Origin: Glycocaulis alkaliphilus
GTDB lineage: Bacteria > Pseudomonadota > Alphaproteobacteria > Caulobacterales > Maricaulaceae
DNA: 64,000 nt
NCBI RefSeq assembly: GCF_004000605.1
Contig: NZ_CP018911.1
Location: 1,178,001 to 1,242,000 of the forward strand
Direction of reading: 5' to 3'
In this document: piece by piece, positions 41,508-51,104 of the stretch
How the letters are laid out: every line of letters starts with the position of its first letter
How positions within the stretch are numbered: the first letter of the stretch is position 1
Position numbers and translations under genes: made by a program
Notes under the pieces: generated by a model
Database searches by the model: none
What the model saw: the letters and a program-made list of their open reading frames with translations, nothing else
Told to the model about the DNA's origin: nothing

Positions 41508-42239
41508 CTATTCCTCTGCGCGTGACCGGAAATACTCGATGATTCGCGCGAAGGTGTCGCCGGTGAATTGTGCAGGTACGAAGCCCTGCTCGTCCTCGAT
41601 GGGCATGTTGCCGGCAAAATAGACCACACCGGACCCGTCCGGGGCACGGTTCGGCTCTACACGTTCGCCATTGATGAAGAAGCTGGGCGTGGCGTTGATG
41701 CCATCACGCGCGGCGCGCTGATTGGACTCGTTGATGGCGTCCACCGCGCTCTCATCGGACATGCAGGCGCGAAATTCCTGGTCCGACAGGCCGGCAGAGC
41801 GGGCAATGGTCTGGAATTGCTGGCGGGCCTGACCGCGCTGTGCCGCCATGAAGATGGCCTGTTGCTGCTCGAAGAGGACGTCTAGCACGTCGAAATAGCG
41901 CTCCTCGCCCGCGCAGCGCGCCAGCATGAAGCCGGCGAGCGCCAGCTCGGCCGAGCCGGTCAGCATTTCGCGGAACACCAGGCGCACCGTGCCGTCTTCG
42001 ACATAGCGGTTCAGCGTGGGGTAGACGCCCTGATGGAAGGCGGCGCAGCCGCCACAGGCCGTCGAGCCGTACTCGATGAACACGACCGGCGCATCGACCG
42101 AGCCACGGGCGAAGTCGCCTTCGCGTTCGAACTCGGTGCGGCCATCGGCGGCCCCTGAATTGCCGCCGCAGGCAGCCAGCGCCAGCGCGGTGGCGGCTGC
42201 AAAGGCGGGAATGAAGGAACGGGCGAAGTTGAAAGCCAT
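41508..42239 (-). CDS. DsbA-like thioredoxin-fold lipoprotein
   Basis: 243 residues. Signal ending LALAAC has a lipobox, so the protein is probably lipid-anchored in the periplasm. The thioredoxin site is STACGGCAAFHQGVYP, a CxxC (Cys-Gly-Gly-Cys), and the cis-Pro loop is GINATPSFFINGERV. The central helical insertion and overall layout follow the DsbA/DsbG-like family (PF13462), which oxidises or reduces exported proteins. It lies just upstream of smc and diverges from gatC. Confidence 0.9.
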   Translation of the reverse strand: MAFNFARSFIPAFAAATALALAACGGNSGAADGRTEFEREGDFARGSVDAPVVFIEYGSTACGGCAAFHQGVYPTLNRYVEDGTVRLVFREMLTGSAELALAGFMLARCAGEERYFDVLDVLFEQQQAIFMAAQRGQARQQFQTIARSAGLSDQEFRACMSDESAVDAINESNQRAARDGINATPSFFINGERVEPNRAPDGSGVVYFAGNMPIEDEQGFVPAQFTGDTFARIIEYFRSRAEE

Positions 42240-42397
42240 GGCGAATGCTCCATCCGGTGCGCGCGGTGTTCAGGTTGGCGGCACTCTACTCATAGGGCGC
42301 GCCTCAGCGCCAGACTTGAGGGCAGGGCGCTTGCGCGCGGGCATGCGCATTGTTACTCAGGCCGCTCGTTTTCCTGACCATGTGGAGTACGCGTCTC

Positions 42398-42685
42398 ATG
42401 TCCGTTACCGAGGACGATGTCCGCCGGATCGCCCGGCTCGCCCGTATCGCCGAACCTACAGACCGTGTGGCCAAGCTCACTGGCGAGCTGAATGGCATCC
42501 TCGACTGGGTTGAGATGCTGAACGAGGTGGATGTGGACGGCGTAGAGCCCATGACGACGCCGGTCTCCACTCCGCTGCCCATGCGCGAGGACAAGGTGAC
42601 CGACGGGGAAATCCCCGAAAAAGTCCTCAAGAATGCGCCGAAGGCCGAAGAAGGCTTTTTCGTCGTCCCGAAGAGCGTGGAGTAG
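42398..42685 (+). CDS. gatC: Aspartyl/glutamyl-tRNA amidotransferase subunit C
   Basis: 95 residues from ATG 42398, with GGAG upstream; the longer frame from 42350 is not GatC-like. Family pattern: MSVTEDDVRRIARLARIA, ELNGILDWVEMLNEVDVDGVEPM, and REDKVTDGEIPEKVLKNAPK. It stabilises GatA in the complex that converts mischarged Glu-tRNA-Gln or Asp-tRNA-Asn. gatA follows after six bases. Confidence 0.96.
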   Translation: MSVTEDDVRRIARLARIAEPTDRVAKLTGELNGILDWVEMLNEVDVDGVEPMTTPVSTPLPMREDKVTDGEIPEKVLKNAPKAEEGFFVVPKSVE

Positions 42686-42691
42686 GCGGGT

Positions 42692-44170
42692 ATGTCTGAC
42701 GTGTTTTCGATGAGCCTGCTTGAAGCCCGCGACGCGCTTAGCCGTGGCGATGTCTCCAGCGCGGAGCTGACCGCAGCCCATGTGAAGGCCGCTGAAGCCG
42801 CGCAAGGCGCGCTCAACTGCTTCACCGTGATCGATCCTGAGCATGCGCTTGGTATGGCCAAAGCCTCCGATGCGCGCCGGGCCAAGGGCGAGGCGGGCGC
42901 GCTGGAAGGCGTGCCGCTGGTCATCAAGGATCTGTTTGCGACGCAGGGCGTGGATACCACCGCCTCCTCCAACATCCTCAAAGGCTTCAAGCCGGAATAC
43001 GAATCCAGCGTCACGCAGAATTTGTGGGATGCGGGCGCGGTGATGGTGGCCAAATCCTCCATGGACGAGTTCGCCATGGGCTCGTCCAACGAGACCGCCG
43101 CGACCGGCCCTGTGGTCAATCCGTGGCGGGCGAAGGGGTCTGACGAAAAGCTGGTGCCGGGCGGCTCGTCCGGCGGGTCTGTGTCCGCGCTGGCTGCCGA
43201 TATCGGCTATGGCGCGACGGGGACGGACACGGGCGGCTCCATCCGCCAGCCTGCGGCCTTCACCGGTCTTGTCGGCGTAAAGCCGACCTATGGCCGCTGC
43301 TCGCGCTGGGGCGTGGTGGCGTTCGCCTCCTCGCTCGACCACCCCGGCGCATTCGGCAAGACGGTGCGTGACAGCGCGCTGCTCACCCAGACCATGGCGG
43401 GCCATGACCCGAAGGATTCCACCAGCTATCCGGGCGCCGTGCCGGACATGCTGGGTGCGTGTGACAAGCCGGTCAAAGGCCTGCGCATCGGCGTGCCGAA
43501 GGAATACCGGGTGGATGGCATGCCGGGCGAGATCGACGCGCTCTGGGAAAAGGGCGTGGAGTGGCTCAAAAGCCAAGGCTGCGAGATCGTCGACATCTCC
43601 CTGCCGATGACGAAATACGCGCTGCCCGCCTATTACATCATCGCGCCGGCGGAAGCCTCCTCCAACCTCGCGCGCTATGATGGCATGCGCTATGGCCTGC
43701 GCGTCGAGGGCGAGGATCTGATCGACACCTATGAGAAGACGCGCGCGGCCGGTTTCGGCAAGGAAGTCCAGCGCCGTATCCTGATCGGCACCTATGTGCT
43801 CTCTGCGGGTTATTACGACGCGTACTACGTGAAGGCGCTGAAAGTCCGCCGCCGCATCTATGAGGATTTCCAGGCCGCGTTTGAGAAGGTGGACGCCATC
43901 CTCACCCCCACCACGCCCAGCGCGGCGTTTGGTATCGGCTCCAAATCCAAGGCCGACCCGATCGAGATGTATCTGAACGACATTTTCACGGTGACGGCCA
44001 ATATCGCAGGCATCCCCGCGATGAGCGTGCCCGCAGGCCTCGATGCGCAAGGCCTGCCGCTGGGCCTGCAGGTCATCACCCGCGCGCTGGACGAGGAAAC
44101 CATGTTTTCCGTTGCCGCCGCGATTGAAGATGCGGCGGGGTTCACAGCCAAGCCGGAGAGATGGTGGTAG
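42692..44170 (+). CDS. gatA: Aspartyl/glutamyl-tRNA amidotransferase subunit A
   Basis: 492 residues of the amidase signature family. Catalytic Lys in [10 protein letters not shown], cis-Ser in [15 protein letters not shown], and nucleophile Ser in [16 protein letters not shown] form the Ser-Ser-Lys triad. Releases ammonia from glutamine for the GatB active site. Unlike many genomes, gatB is not directly downstream but about 1.8 kb away. Confidence 0.97.
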   Translation: MSDVFSMSLLEARDALSRGDVSSAELTAAHVKAAEAAQGALNCFTVIDPEHALGMAKASDARRAKGEAGALEGVPLVIKDLFATQGVDTTASSNILKGFKPEYESSVTQNLWDAGAVMVAKSSMDEFAMGSSNETAATGPVVNPWRAKGSDEKLVPGGSSGGSVSALAADIGYGATGTDTGGSIRQPAAFTGLVGVKPTYGRCSRWGVVAFASSLDHPGAFGKTVRDSALLTQTMAGHDPKDSTSYPGAVPDMLGACDKPVKGLRIGVPKEYRVDGMPGEIDALWEKGVEWLKSQGCEIVDISLPMTKYALPAYYIIAPAEASSNLARYDGMRYGLRVEGEDLIDTYEKTRAAGFGKEVQRRILIGTYVLSAGYYDAYYVKALKVRRRIYEDFQAAFEKVDAILTPTTPSAAFGIGSKSKADPIEMYLNDIFTVTANIAGIPAMSVPAGLDAQGLPLGLQVITRALDEETMFSVAAAIEDAAGFTAKPERWW

Positions 44171-44172
44171 GG

Positions 44173-44370
44173 ATGGGCGCACACGCCCAGCTTTTCCGTG
44201 ATGCGCTGCACGCCCTGTCGCTCGGCGCTGCGGCGTTTGCCTTGTTCGGCGATGGTGCATTGGGCACCAACATCGCCTATATTGTGGGGGCGGCGGTGTT
44301 GCATTTTCTGGCGCACGTCGTGATCGAAGTGGACCGCACGATACAGCAGGAGCGAGCCGGACATGGATGA
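44173..44370 (+). CDS. Small membrane protein, unknown (65 residues)
   Basis: ATG 44173 with GGTAGGG just upstream; ATG 44161, overlapping the gatA end, is the alternative. Two hydrophobic helices (LHALSLGAAAFALFGDGAL and IAYIVGAAVLHFLAHVVI) are separated by a short loop, and the tail is charged (EVDRTIQQERAGHG). It overlaps the next gene by eight bases. The pattern recalls small proteins next to respiratory or transport genes, but no family is recognised. Confidence 0.65.
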   Translation: MGAHAQLFRDALHALSLGAAAFALFGDGALGTNIAYIVGAAVLHFLAHVVIEVDRTIQQERAGHG

Positions 44371-44506
44371 CCTGACCGCCTGGATCGTACTGGGCTTCAT
44401 GCTGGCCTTCGGTATTGGCGTGGCCGTCTTCTATGGCGAGCAGGCCCGTCAACTCAAAAACGAGTTGCGCCGTCAGCGCGAAGAGCGTGAGGGCAAGGCG
44501 GGCTAG
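44363..44506 (+). CDS. Small single-span membrane protein (47 residues)
   Basis: ATG 44363 to TAG 44506, missed by common length cut-offs. One N-terminal membrane span (WIVLGFMLAFGIGVAVFY) is followed by a charged helix (EQARQLKNELRRQREEREGKAG). The start is inside the end of the preceding gene, which suggests translational coupling. Unknown function. Confidence 0.6.
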   Translation: MDDLTAWIVLGFMLAFGIGVAVFYGEQARQLKNELRRQREEREGKAG

Positions 44507-44536
44507 TCCCGGCCGCTTGTTGCAGCCCTGATTTTC

Positions 44537-44764
44537 ATGAACCCCACAGTCCTGCTCATCCCGCTTTGCGGCATCACCATTCTCGGCGCGGCCATGCTGG
44601 CCGGGCGGTTTGGTGATGAGACCGCGCCCAAAGCCATCGGTGCGGCACTTTTCCTCTTGGGTGCGGCGAGCATTGGCACCATCCTGTTTGCGCGGCGCAT
44701 GAAGGTCTGGGTGGACCGGCTGGCCGATGAACAGCGCCGTGCGGAGAGGGACGAGGACCAGTGA
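44537..44764 (+). CDS. Small membrane protein, unknown (75 residues)
   Basis: Two hydrophobic helices (VLLIPLCGITILGAAMLAG and AIGAALFLLGAASIGTILF) with a positively charged tail (ARRMKVWVDRLADEQRRAER). The stop overlaps the GTG start of the oxidoreductase gene (GTGA). It belongs to the run of tiny membrane genes after gatA. No named family recognised. Confidence 0.65.
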   Translation: MNPTVLLIPLCGITILGAAMLAGRFGDETAPKAIGAALFLLGAASIGTILFARRMKVWVDRLADEQRRAERDEDQ

Positions 44765-45753
44765 GAGCCATCTGGTATGAACGCCAGGGCGCAGCCAGCG
44801 AGGTGCTGACGCTGGGCGAGCGCGCGGAACCTTTGCCAGGTCCCGGCGAAGTGGCCGTCACGGTGCAGGCTTCGGGCGTGAACCCGTCGGACGTGAAGAT
44901 CCGCTCCGGCGCGCGCGGGGCCATGGCTGTGCCGCTGCAAATCCCCCATTCCGATGGCGCAGGGATCATCAAGGCCGTGGGCGAGGGGGTGGACCCTGCG
45001 CGCCTTGGCGAGCGGGTCTGGCTGTTCAGCGCGGCCTATAAGCGCGTTGGCGGCACCTGCGCGGAAGTGTGTGTGCTGCCTGCCGAGCATGCGGTGCCTC
45101 TGCCTGACCAGATATCGGTGAAGGCCGGGGCGGCGCTGGGCATTCCGGCCATGACGGCTCATCGCGCCCTGTTCTGCAATGGCGGGGTGGCGGATAAGAC
45201 CGTGCTGGTCACCGGCGGGGCTGGCGCGGTCGGCCACAGCGCGATCCAGATCGCCAAATGGGCGGGTGCGGAGAAAATCATCACGACGGTCTCCAGCGCC
45301 GCCAAGGCCGCCATCGCCATGGCCGCCGGCGCGGACCATGTGATCAATTACCGCCAGCAGGACGTGGTGGAAGCGGTTCTCGCCGATACGCAAGGCGCGG
45401 GCGTGGACCATATCGTCGAGGTGGAGCTGGGCGGCAATCTGGCACAGTCAGCGCAAATGATCGCCGAGCATGGCACTATTGCCTGGTATGGCTCGGAAAG
45501 CGCGCGCGAGCCGGTGTTCGCCGCTTATCCGCTCATGTTCAGAAATGTCACCTTGCAGGGCATCTTCCTCTACGCGATCACGCCCGAACAGCGCGCCAGT
45601 GCCGTAGCCGACATTACCAGTGCGCTGGAAGCGGGGCTTTTGCGTCCGCTCATCGATTCCGTCTGGCCTCTGGAAGACACCGTGAAGGCCCATGAACGCG
45701 TGGAAAGCGGGGAGCGCTCTGGCGCGGTCATCGTCCAGCCAAGCGGTGGGTGA
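44761..45753 (+). CDS. Zinc-independent MDR oxidoreductase (quinone reductase/zeta-crystallin type)
   Basis: 330 residues from GTG 44761. GroES-like N-terminus (MRAIWYERQGAASEVL, VQASGVNPSDVKIRSG, IPHSDGAGIIKAVGEGV) and a Rossmann domain with VLVTGGAGAVGHSAIQIAKWAGAEKI. No structural-zinc Cys cluster, which fits NADPH:quinone oxidoreductases. The translation is coupled to the preceding small gene. Substrate unknown. Confidence 0.9.
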   Translation: MRAIWYERQGAASEVLTLGERAEPLPGPGEVAVTVQASGVNPSDVKIRSGARGAMAVPLQIPHSDGAGIIKAVGEGVDPARLGERVWLFSAAYKRVGGTCAEVCVLPAEHAVPLPDQISVKAGAALGIPAMTAHRALFCNGGVADKTVLVTGGAGAVGHSAIQIAKWAGAEKIITTVSSAAKAAIAMAAGADHVINYRQQDVVEAVLADTQGAGVDHIVEVELGGNLAQSAQMIAEHGTIAWYGSESAREPVFAAYPLMFRNVTLQGIFLYAITPEQRASAVADITSALEAGLLRPLIDSVWPLEDTVKAHERVESGERSGAVIVQPSGG

Positions 45754-45781
45754 GAGGGCATTTAGCGGGCCGCCTGGGATG

Positions 45782-45889
45782 TCTCCCCCCGTTCACGGGG
45801 GAGTGCCGCGAAGCGGCGAGGGGGGATTATTGAGAAAGATTTCCCCCCTCCGCTCCTTCGGACCACCTCCCCCGCAGGCGGGGGAGGAA
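45782..45889. repeat. Palindromic intergenic repeat with three stems
   Basis: CTCCCCCCGT-tc-ACGGGGGAG, then GCCGC-GAA-GCGGC, a pyrimidine-rich spacer with CCGCTCCTTCGG, and CCTCCCCCG-cagg-CGGGGGAGG. The first stem matches that at 16600. It lies between the oxidoreductase gene and gatB, in a 240-base gap with no ORF of interest. It looks like a dispersed mosaic repeat; the stems could also form a terminator. Confidence 0.65.
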
Positions 45890-45993
45890 AAAAGAAGCCT
45901 GCTAACGCTTACCCCTCCCGCTTCTGAGCAAAAACCCTAGCCAAACGCGCGCCGTCGCGACATTACATGCGTTGAAAACCATTCCTTCACCCG

Positions 45994-47511
45994 ATGAGAC
46001 TTGCTATGCCGCTTGATGATGCCACCCACCGCTACACCCTTCCTGGCGCGACCGGGGAGTGGGAGATCGTGATCGGTCTGGAAGTCCACGCGCAGGTGCA
46101 ATCGGACGCCAAGCTGTTTTCTGGCGCGTCCACCGAGTTCGGGGCGGCGCCGAACACCCATGTCAGCCTCGTTGATGCGGCCATGCCGGGCATGCTGCCG
46201 GTGATCAACAAGCACTGCGTGGAGCAGGCGGTAAAAACCGGGCTGGGCCTTAACGCGCAGATCAACCGTTTCTCGCGCTTTGACCGGAAGAATTACTTCT
46301 ACCCCGACCTGCCGCAGGGCTATCAGATCAGCCAGTTCCAGTTTCCCATCGTCGGCGAGGGCGAGATCGTGTGCGAGCGCGATGATGGCTCGCGCTTCAC
46401 CGTGGGTATCGAGCGGCTGCATCTGGAACAGGATGCGGGCAAGTCGATCCACGATCTTGATCCGAACGCAACCTATGTGGACCTGAACCGCTCCGGCGTG
46501 GCGCTGATGGAGATCGTCTCCAAGCCGCATGTGCGCTCGCCCATCGAGGCAGCCGCCTATGTGCGCACGCTGCGCACCATTGTGCGCTATCTCGATACGT
46601 GTGGCGGGGACATGGAAAAGGGCCAGATGCGCGCGGACGTGAACGTGTCGGTCTGCAAGCCCGGCCAGTACGAGAAATTCCGCGAGACCGGCGATTTCAA
46701 GCACCTGGGCACGCGCTGCGAGATCAAGAACGTGAACTCGCTACGCTTCATCATGCAGGCCATCGAGTATGAGGCCCGCCGCCAGATCGACATCATCGAG
46801 GAGGGCGGCCGAATCGAGCAGCAAACCCGCCTGTTTGACGCCAATACCGGCGTCACGCGGGCCATGCGCTCCAAGGAAGAAGCCCACGATTACCGCTACT
46901 TCCCCGATCCCGACCTTTTGCCGCTGGAGCTGGAAGAAAGCTTTATCGAAAACATCCGCGTCAACCTGCCGGAACTGCCCGAAGCCAAGCGCAAGCGCTT
47001 TGTCGAAGTGCTTGGCCTGTCGGAATACGATGCCTCCGTGCTGACGGCAGACAAGGACCGCGCGGACTATTTCGAGGCCGTGATTGCGGGCGCGGACGCC
47101 AAGCTGTCGGCCAACTGGGTCAATAACGAGCTCTTCGGCCGGCTGAACAAGGAAGGCCTTGGCATCACCGAAAGCCCGGTCAGCCCGGCGCAACTGGCAA
47201 AGCTCGTCAGCCTCATCACCTCCAACGTCATTTCCGGAAAGATCGCCAAGGACGTGTTCGAGATCGTCTGGGCCGAGGGCGGGGACCCCAAACAGATCGT
47301 CGAATCGCGCGGCATGAAACAGGTCACCGATACCGGCGCGATCGAGAAGGTGGTGGATGAGCTGATCGCCGCCAATCCTGAGCAGGCTGAGAAGGTGAAG
47401 GTCAAACCGCAGACGCTCGGCTGGTTTGTCGGCCAGGTGATGAAGGCGACGGGCGGCAAGGCCAACCCGCAGGCGGTCAACGAGATCCTGAAGTCAAAGC
47501 TGGGAGTTTAG
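45994..47511 (+). CDS. gatB: Aspartyl/glutamyl-tRNA amidotransferase subunit B
   Basis: 505 residues. Cradle domain: [76 protein letters not shown]. The tail (YqeY) domain starts near residue 360 ([24 protein letters not shown]). It phosphorylates and amidates mischarged tRNA. ATG 45994 and 46006 (MPLDD) are both possible; neither has a strong site. Follows a repeat region rather than gatA. Confidence 0.96.
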   Translation: MRLAMPLDDATHRYTLPGATGEWEIVIGLEVHAQVQSDAKLFSGASTEFGAAPNTHVSLVDAAMPGMLPVINKHCVEQAVKTGLGLNAQINRFSRFDRKNYFYPDLPQGYQISQFQFPIVGEGEIVCERDDGSRFTVGIERLHLEQDAGKSIHDLDPNATYVDLNRSGVALMEIVSKPHVRSPIEAAAYVRTLRTIVRYLDTCGGDMEKGQMRADVNVSVCKPGQYEKFRETGDFKHLGTRCEIKNVNSLRFIMQAIEYEARRQIDIIEEGGRIEQQTRLFDANTGVTRAMRSKEEAHDYRYFPDPDLLPLELEESFIENIRVNLPELPEAKRKRFVEVLGLSEYDASVLTADKDRADYFEAVIAGADAKLSANWVNNELFGRLNKEGLGITESPVSPAQLAKLVSLITSNVISGKIAKDVFEIVWAEGGDPKQIVESRGMKQVTDTGAIEKVVDELIAANPEQAEKVKVKPQTLGWFVGQVMKATGGKANPQAVNEILKSKLGV

Positions 47512-47677
47512 CGCCGGTAGCGGCTTTCTGCAGCCTCTCCCTATTTTTGCCACGCATGGTGTGCATGAATGTCCGGGCAGGGGATGCATTAAGCGGCCCG
47601 CGCCTTGCAAGGTGCGGGCGACGATACTCACCGAAGTCCCCGCCACCCCGCAGGGACGCGCGTTTGTGGAGACATCC

Positions 47678-48640
47678 ATGGCTGCCACGCGGTCTTTCAT
47701 CATAGCGGCTGTCCTGCTGGTCGCGGCAATTGCGGCAGCGGGCGTCTATATCGCCACGCGGCCTTCCGCAGACCCGGCCCCGGCCGCGCCTGAGGCTTCC
47801 GAGCAGACCGAACGTGAGGCGCCGCGTCAGCCCGCCTCCAGCCTGACCCCGCCCAGTTTTGACGTGGTGCGTGTGGATGCACGCGGCAATGCGGTAATCG
47901 CAGGGCGCGGCGCGCCGGGCGCCGAAGTGGCGTTGCTGGCCAACCAGAACGAACTGACCCGCACCGCCATCACGTCAGCTGGTGAGTGGGTCATCATCCT
48001 GCAGAACCCGCTGCCCACCGGCACGGTGGAGCTGAGCCTTCTCATGCGCACGCCGGATGGTCAAGAAGTGCGCTCTGATCAGGTTGTCGTGGTGTCCGTG
48101 CCGGCGTCCCGCGATGAGACGCCTCTGGTGGTGCTCGGCCGTCCGGGCGAGGCCAGCCGCGTGCTGCAAGGTCCCCAAGACGGCGTCGGCGTGGGGCCGC
48201 TGGTTCTGGAGACCGTTGATTACGACGAGAACGGTGCCGTCATTTTTTCAGGGCGCGCCGAGCCGAATGCCGGGGTGCGAATCCTCGCCAATGGCGAGCT
48301 GATTGCCGAAACGCAGGCCGACAATTCCGGCCGCTGGAGCGTCGCGGCGAGTTCCGGTCTGGAGCCGGGCGTGTATGACCTTCAGCTCGACCAGCTTGAT
48401 GATGAAGGCCGGGTGACGGCGGTCATCGCCCTGCCGTTCGAGCGGGCGACCCGCGAAGCGCTTGCCATGGGCGGCGAGCGCGTTGTTGTGCAGCCGGGCA
48501 ATTCGCTTTGGCGCATCGCCCGCCGGCTGTATGGTGACGGCTTCCAGTACACGGTTATCTACCAGGCAAATCGCGAGCAGATCCGCGATCCTGACCTGAT
48601 TTATCCAGGTCAGGTCCTCGCGGCTCCCGGAGAAAACTGA
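47678..48640 (+). CDS. Membrane-anchored LysM-domain protein
   Basis: 320 residues from ATG 47678 with GGAG upstream; the earlier frame from 47561 is poor. An N-terminal anchor (FIIAAVLLVAAIAAAGVYIA) is followed by a Pro/Ala/Glu linker, two Ig-like beta domains (residues about 60-230), and a C-terminal LysM: VVQPGNSLWRIARRLYGDGFQYTVIYQANREQIRDPDLIYPGQVL. It should bind peptidoglycan in the periplasm. The gene stands alone between gatB and the exporter. Confidence 0.88.
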   Translation: MAATRSFIIAAVLLVAAIAAAGVYIATRPSADPAPAAPEASEQTEREAPRQPASSLTPPSFDVVRVDARGNAVIAGRGAPGAEVALLANQNELTRTAITSAGEWVIILQNPLPTGTVELSLLMRTPDGQEVRSDQVVVVSVPASRDETPLVVLGRPGEASRVLQGPQDGVGVGPLVLETVDYDENGAVIFSGRAEPNAGVRILANGELIAETQADNSGRWSVAASSGLEPGVYDLQLDQLDDEGRVTAVIALPFERATREALAMGGERVVVQPGNSLWRIARRLYGDGFQYTVIYQANREQIRDPDLIYPGQVLAAPGEN

Positions 48641-48701
48641 ATTCCGCCGCGACTAGTCAAAAGACATTGTTGTCATTGACTAATCAGCCTATGCATTAAG
48701 C

Positions 48702-50573
48702 ATGGCATCACCCAGCGACGTCGTTAAAACGCCCGATGGACAGCTCCCTCAAGGGCGGCTGGGCGAAGCTATTGTACGTGTGGTGGGCATACTCGCTTCG
48801 CCGGACATGGACCGCTGGCGTCTGCGCATGGTTGTGGCCTTCCTCCTCACCGTCGTGGCCAAAATGTTTGCGGTCCTTGCACCGCTCCTGTTCGGTGACG
48901 GTCTCAATGCGCTCATTGAAGGCGTAGAAGCCGGAGCCGAGCTTGCATTCTGGGCGTTTGGCGGTGCGTTCGTCGCCTATGCGCTGGCACGGTTCGCGTC
49001 AAACTCTGCACCGCAACTGCGTGACATGATGTTTGCCCGCGTTTCCCAGGATGCCCAGCGTATCGTCGCGCTGAAAGGCTTCCTGCACGTGCAGTCCCTG
49101 TCACTGCGCTACCATCAGACGCGCCGGGCGGGAGCCGTAAACCGGATCATTGACCGGGGCGCGGGTGCGGTCGATTTCCTGCTGCGCTATCTGGTCTTCA
49201 ACATCGTGCCTGCGGTGATCGAGCTGGTTCTGGCGTCGGTCATCGTAGCGCTGCGCTATGGGTGGATATTCTCAGTCATCATTATCGGTGCGGTGGCGGC
49301 CTATGCGCTGGTGACCTGGTTCCTGACCGAGTGGCGCGTAAAGCTGCGCAGGCAGATGAACGAGGCCGATAGTGAGGTCAACGCGCGCGCGGTCGACATT
49401 CTTGGAAATTTTGAGACTGTGAAGGCATTCGCCGCCGAGAAGCGCGAGTCGGACCGCTTTGACGAGGCGCGTGGCCGGTACGCCGTGGCGGCAACCAAGG
49501 CTGATCAGAGCCTGCAGACCCTCAATATCGTGCAGGCAGCCATCATGAATGGGGGGCTTCTGGCTGTCATACTGGTCGGGGCCGTGCTCGCGCTGGAAGG
49601 CCGGTTGCAGCCGGGCGATGTTGCTGCCCTTACGCTCCTGCTGATGAGCGTCTATCAACCGCTCAATATTCTGGGTTTTGCCTACCGGCAGATACGTCAG
49701 GCCGCGATTGATCTGGAACGCCTTTTCGAGACGCTGACACTCGTACCCGATGTTCAGGACCGCCCCGGCGCCGCTGAGCTTGTGGTCACTGATGGCGGCA
49801 TGGTGTTCGAGAACGTGTCGTTCGCCCATGAGGGGCGCTCCCGCTCGGTCGCCAATCTGAGTTTCGAGGTGAAGGGCGGTACGTTCGTCGGCATTGCCGG
49901 CCCATCGGGTTCGGGCAAATCCACCACGCTGCGCCTGCTCTTGCGCTTTTTTGATCCCGATAAGGGCCGCGTGCTGATTGACGGGCAGGACATCGCGCAT
50001 GTGACGCAGGAGAGCCTGCGCAATGCGATGGGGCTCGTGCCTCAGGATGTCGTGCTGTTCAATGACACGCTGCGCCAGAACCTGCTCTACGGCCGCCCCA
50101 ATGCCACTGAAGAGCAGTTATGGGATGCGATTGACCGGGCGCGGCTGCGCCAGTTCGTCGAAGATCTCGAAGAGGGCCTGGAGACACGTGTCGGCGAACG
50201 CGGACTGAAGCTCTCCGGCGGCGAAAAGCAGCGTGTCGGTGTGGCGCGGGCCATTCTGAAAGACCCGCCCATTCTGATCCTCGACGAGGCCACATCTGCG
50301 CTGGATTCCGAGACCGAAGGCGACGTGCAGGAAGCCCTCAATGAAGTGATGAAGGGGCGCACGGTCATCTCTGTTGCGCACCGGCTCTCCACAATCGCCC
50401 GGGCAGACAAGATTTATGTCCTGCATGAGGGCGGTATCGCCGAGCAGGGTTCACATGACGAGCTGGTCGCTCTGGGCGGCAAGTACGCAACGATGTGGGA
50501 CCGCCAGATCAAGGCCGTCGACGCAGCCCGCAAGGTACGTGACGCTACTGCCGCTCGCGAGCGCGCACTGTAG
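48702..50573 (+). CDS. ABC exporter, Atm1/HMT1 type
   Basis: 623 residues: six-helix membrane domain (about 30-330) fused to an ATPase. Motifs: QTRRAGAVNRIIDRGAGAVDFLL, an Atm1 signature; Walker A GPSGSGKSTTL; signature KLSGGEKQRVGVARA; Walker B ILILDEATSALD; H-loop SVAHRLST. Homologues in the inner membrane export glutathione-linked sulfur or metal conjugates. The extended N-terminus before the first helix is short. The gene is followed by a small cytosolic protein gene. Confidence 0.93.
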   Translation: MASPSDVVKTPDGQLPQGRLGEAIVRVVGILASPDMDRWRLRMVVAFLLTVVAKMFAVLAPLLFGDGLNALIEGVEAGAELAFWAFGGAFVAYALARFASNSAPQLRDMMFARVSQDAQRIVALKGFLHVQSLSLRYHQTRRAGAVNRIIDRGAGAVDFLLRYLVFNIVPAVIELVLASVIVALRYGWIFSVIIIGAVAAYALVTWFLTEWRVKLRRQMNEADSEVNARAVDILGNFETVKAFAAEKRESDRFDEARGRYAVAATKADQSLQTLNIVQAAIMNGGLLAVILVGAVLALEGRLQPGDVAALTLLLMSVYQPLNILGFAYRQIRQAAIDLERLFETLTLVPDVQDRPGAAELVVTDGGMVFENVSFAHEGRSRSVANLSFEVKGGTFVGIAGPSGSGKSTTLRLLLRFFDPDKGRVLIDGQDIAHVTQESLRNAMGLVPQDVVLFNDTLRQNLLYGRPNATEEQLWDAIDRARLRQFVEDLEEGLETRVGERGLKLSGGEKQRVGVARAILKDPPILILDEATSALDSETEGDVQEALNEVMKGRTVISVAHRLSTIARADKIYVLHEGGIAEQGSHDELVALGGKYATMWDRQIKAVDAARKVRDATAARERAL

Positions 50574-50663
50574 TTTCCTGCCCGCCACGCCCGGCAGGTT
50601 CAGGTCCTGTAAACGCCTTTTTCCTATGGTCGCCGCGATTTAGCGAGGTGAGAGGGATCGCGC

Positions 50664-51101
50664 GTGGGACGCTCTGTGGAGACCCGGAACTGGCGCATTA
50701 CATCCGAGCGGGTGGGGAGTGTCGACTGGCAGGACGCCATGGAATCGTTCGCGCTCTACGCGGCTCTGGTCGAGGATGAGGGCGCGCGCGAAGTCCTGAT
50801 GAATATGAGCAGGGCCGAGATACTCATCTCGCATTCTGAAGCCCCTGAGCTTGCCCGCATGCTCGCCCGCGAGACGCCGCCTACTCTCGCAATAGCCATT
50901 GTCCGGCCCAGCCATAGCAATGATGCGCGCTTCATCGAAGTGTTCACCGAGGAGCTTCAGCGCGCAGGCCGCAGTGTCGGCTTGTTTGAAACGCTCGCCG
51001 AAGCCGATGCCTTTTTGCTGGCTGAACGCCAGGAAGGGCCGGCCGGTGAGCCGGGGGCTTCCGGCCCGCTGGCCTGGCTGAAAAAGCTGATAGCTGGCTA
51101 A
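50664..51101 (+). CDS. Small cytosolic protein, possibly STAS-like regulator
   Basis: 145 residues from GTG 50664 with GAGAGGG upstream. An N-terminal segment with GRSVETRNWRITSERVGSVDWQDAMESF is followed by LARMLARETPPTLAIAIVRPSHSNDARFIEVFTEELQRAGRSVGLFETLAEADAFL, a layout that recalls alphaproteobacterial STAS-like/alpha-beta proteins. The tail is Gly/Pro-rich with a short hydrophobic end. I do not assign a function. Confidence 0.65.
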   Translation: MGRSVETRNWRITSERVGSVDWQDAMESFALYAALVEDEGAREVLMNMSRAEILISHSEAPELARMLARETPPTLAIAIVRPSHSNDARFIEVFTEELQRAGRSVGLFETLAEADAFLLAERQEGPAGEPGASGPLAWLKKLIAG

Positions 51102-51104
51102 GCC

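Noticed and set aside
42353-44452. A 699-codon minus-strand ORF over gatC and gatA
   Set aside because: It is antisense to two intact essential genes, has His/Arg/Gly-rich noise composition and no family features. GC-rich DNA often keeps the opposite strand open.
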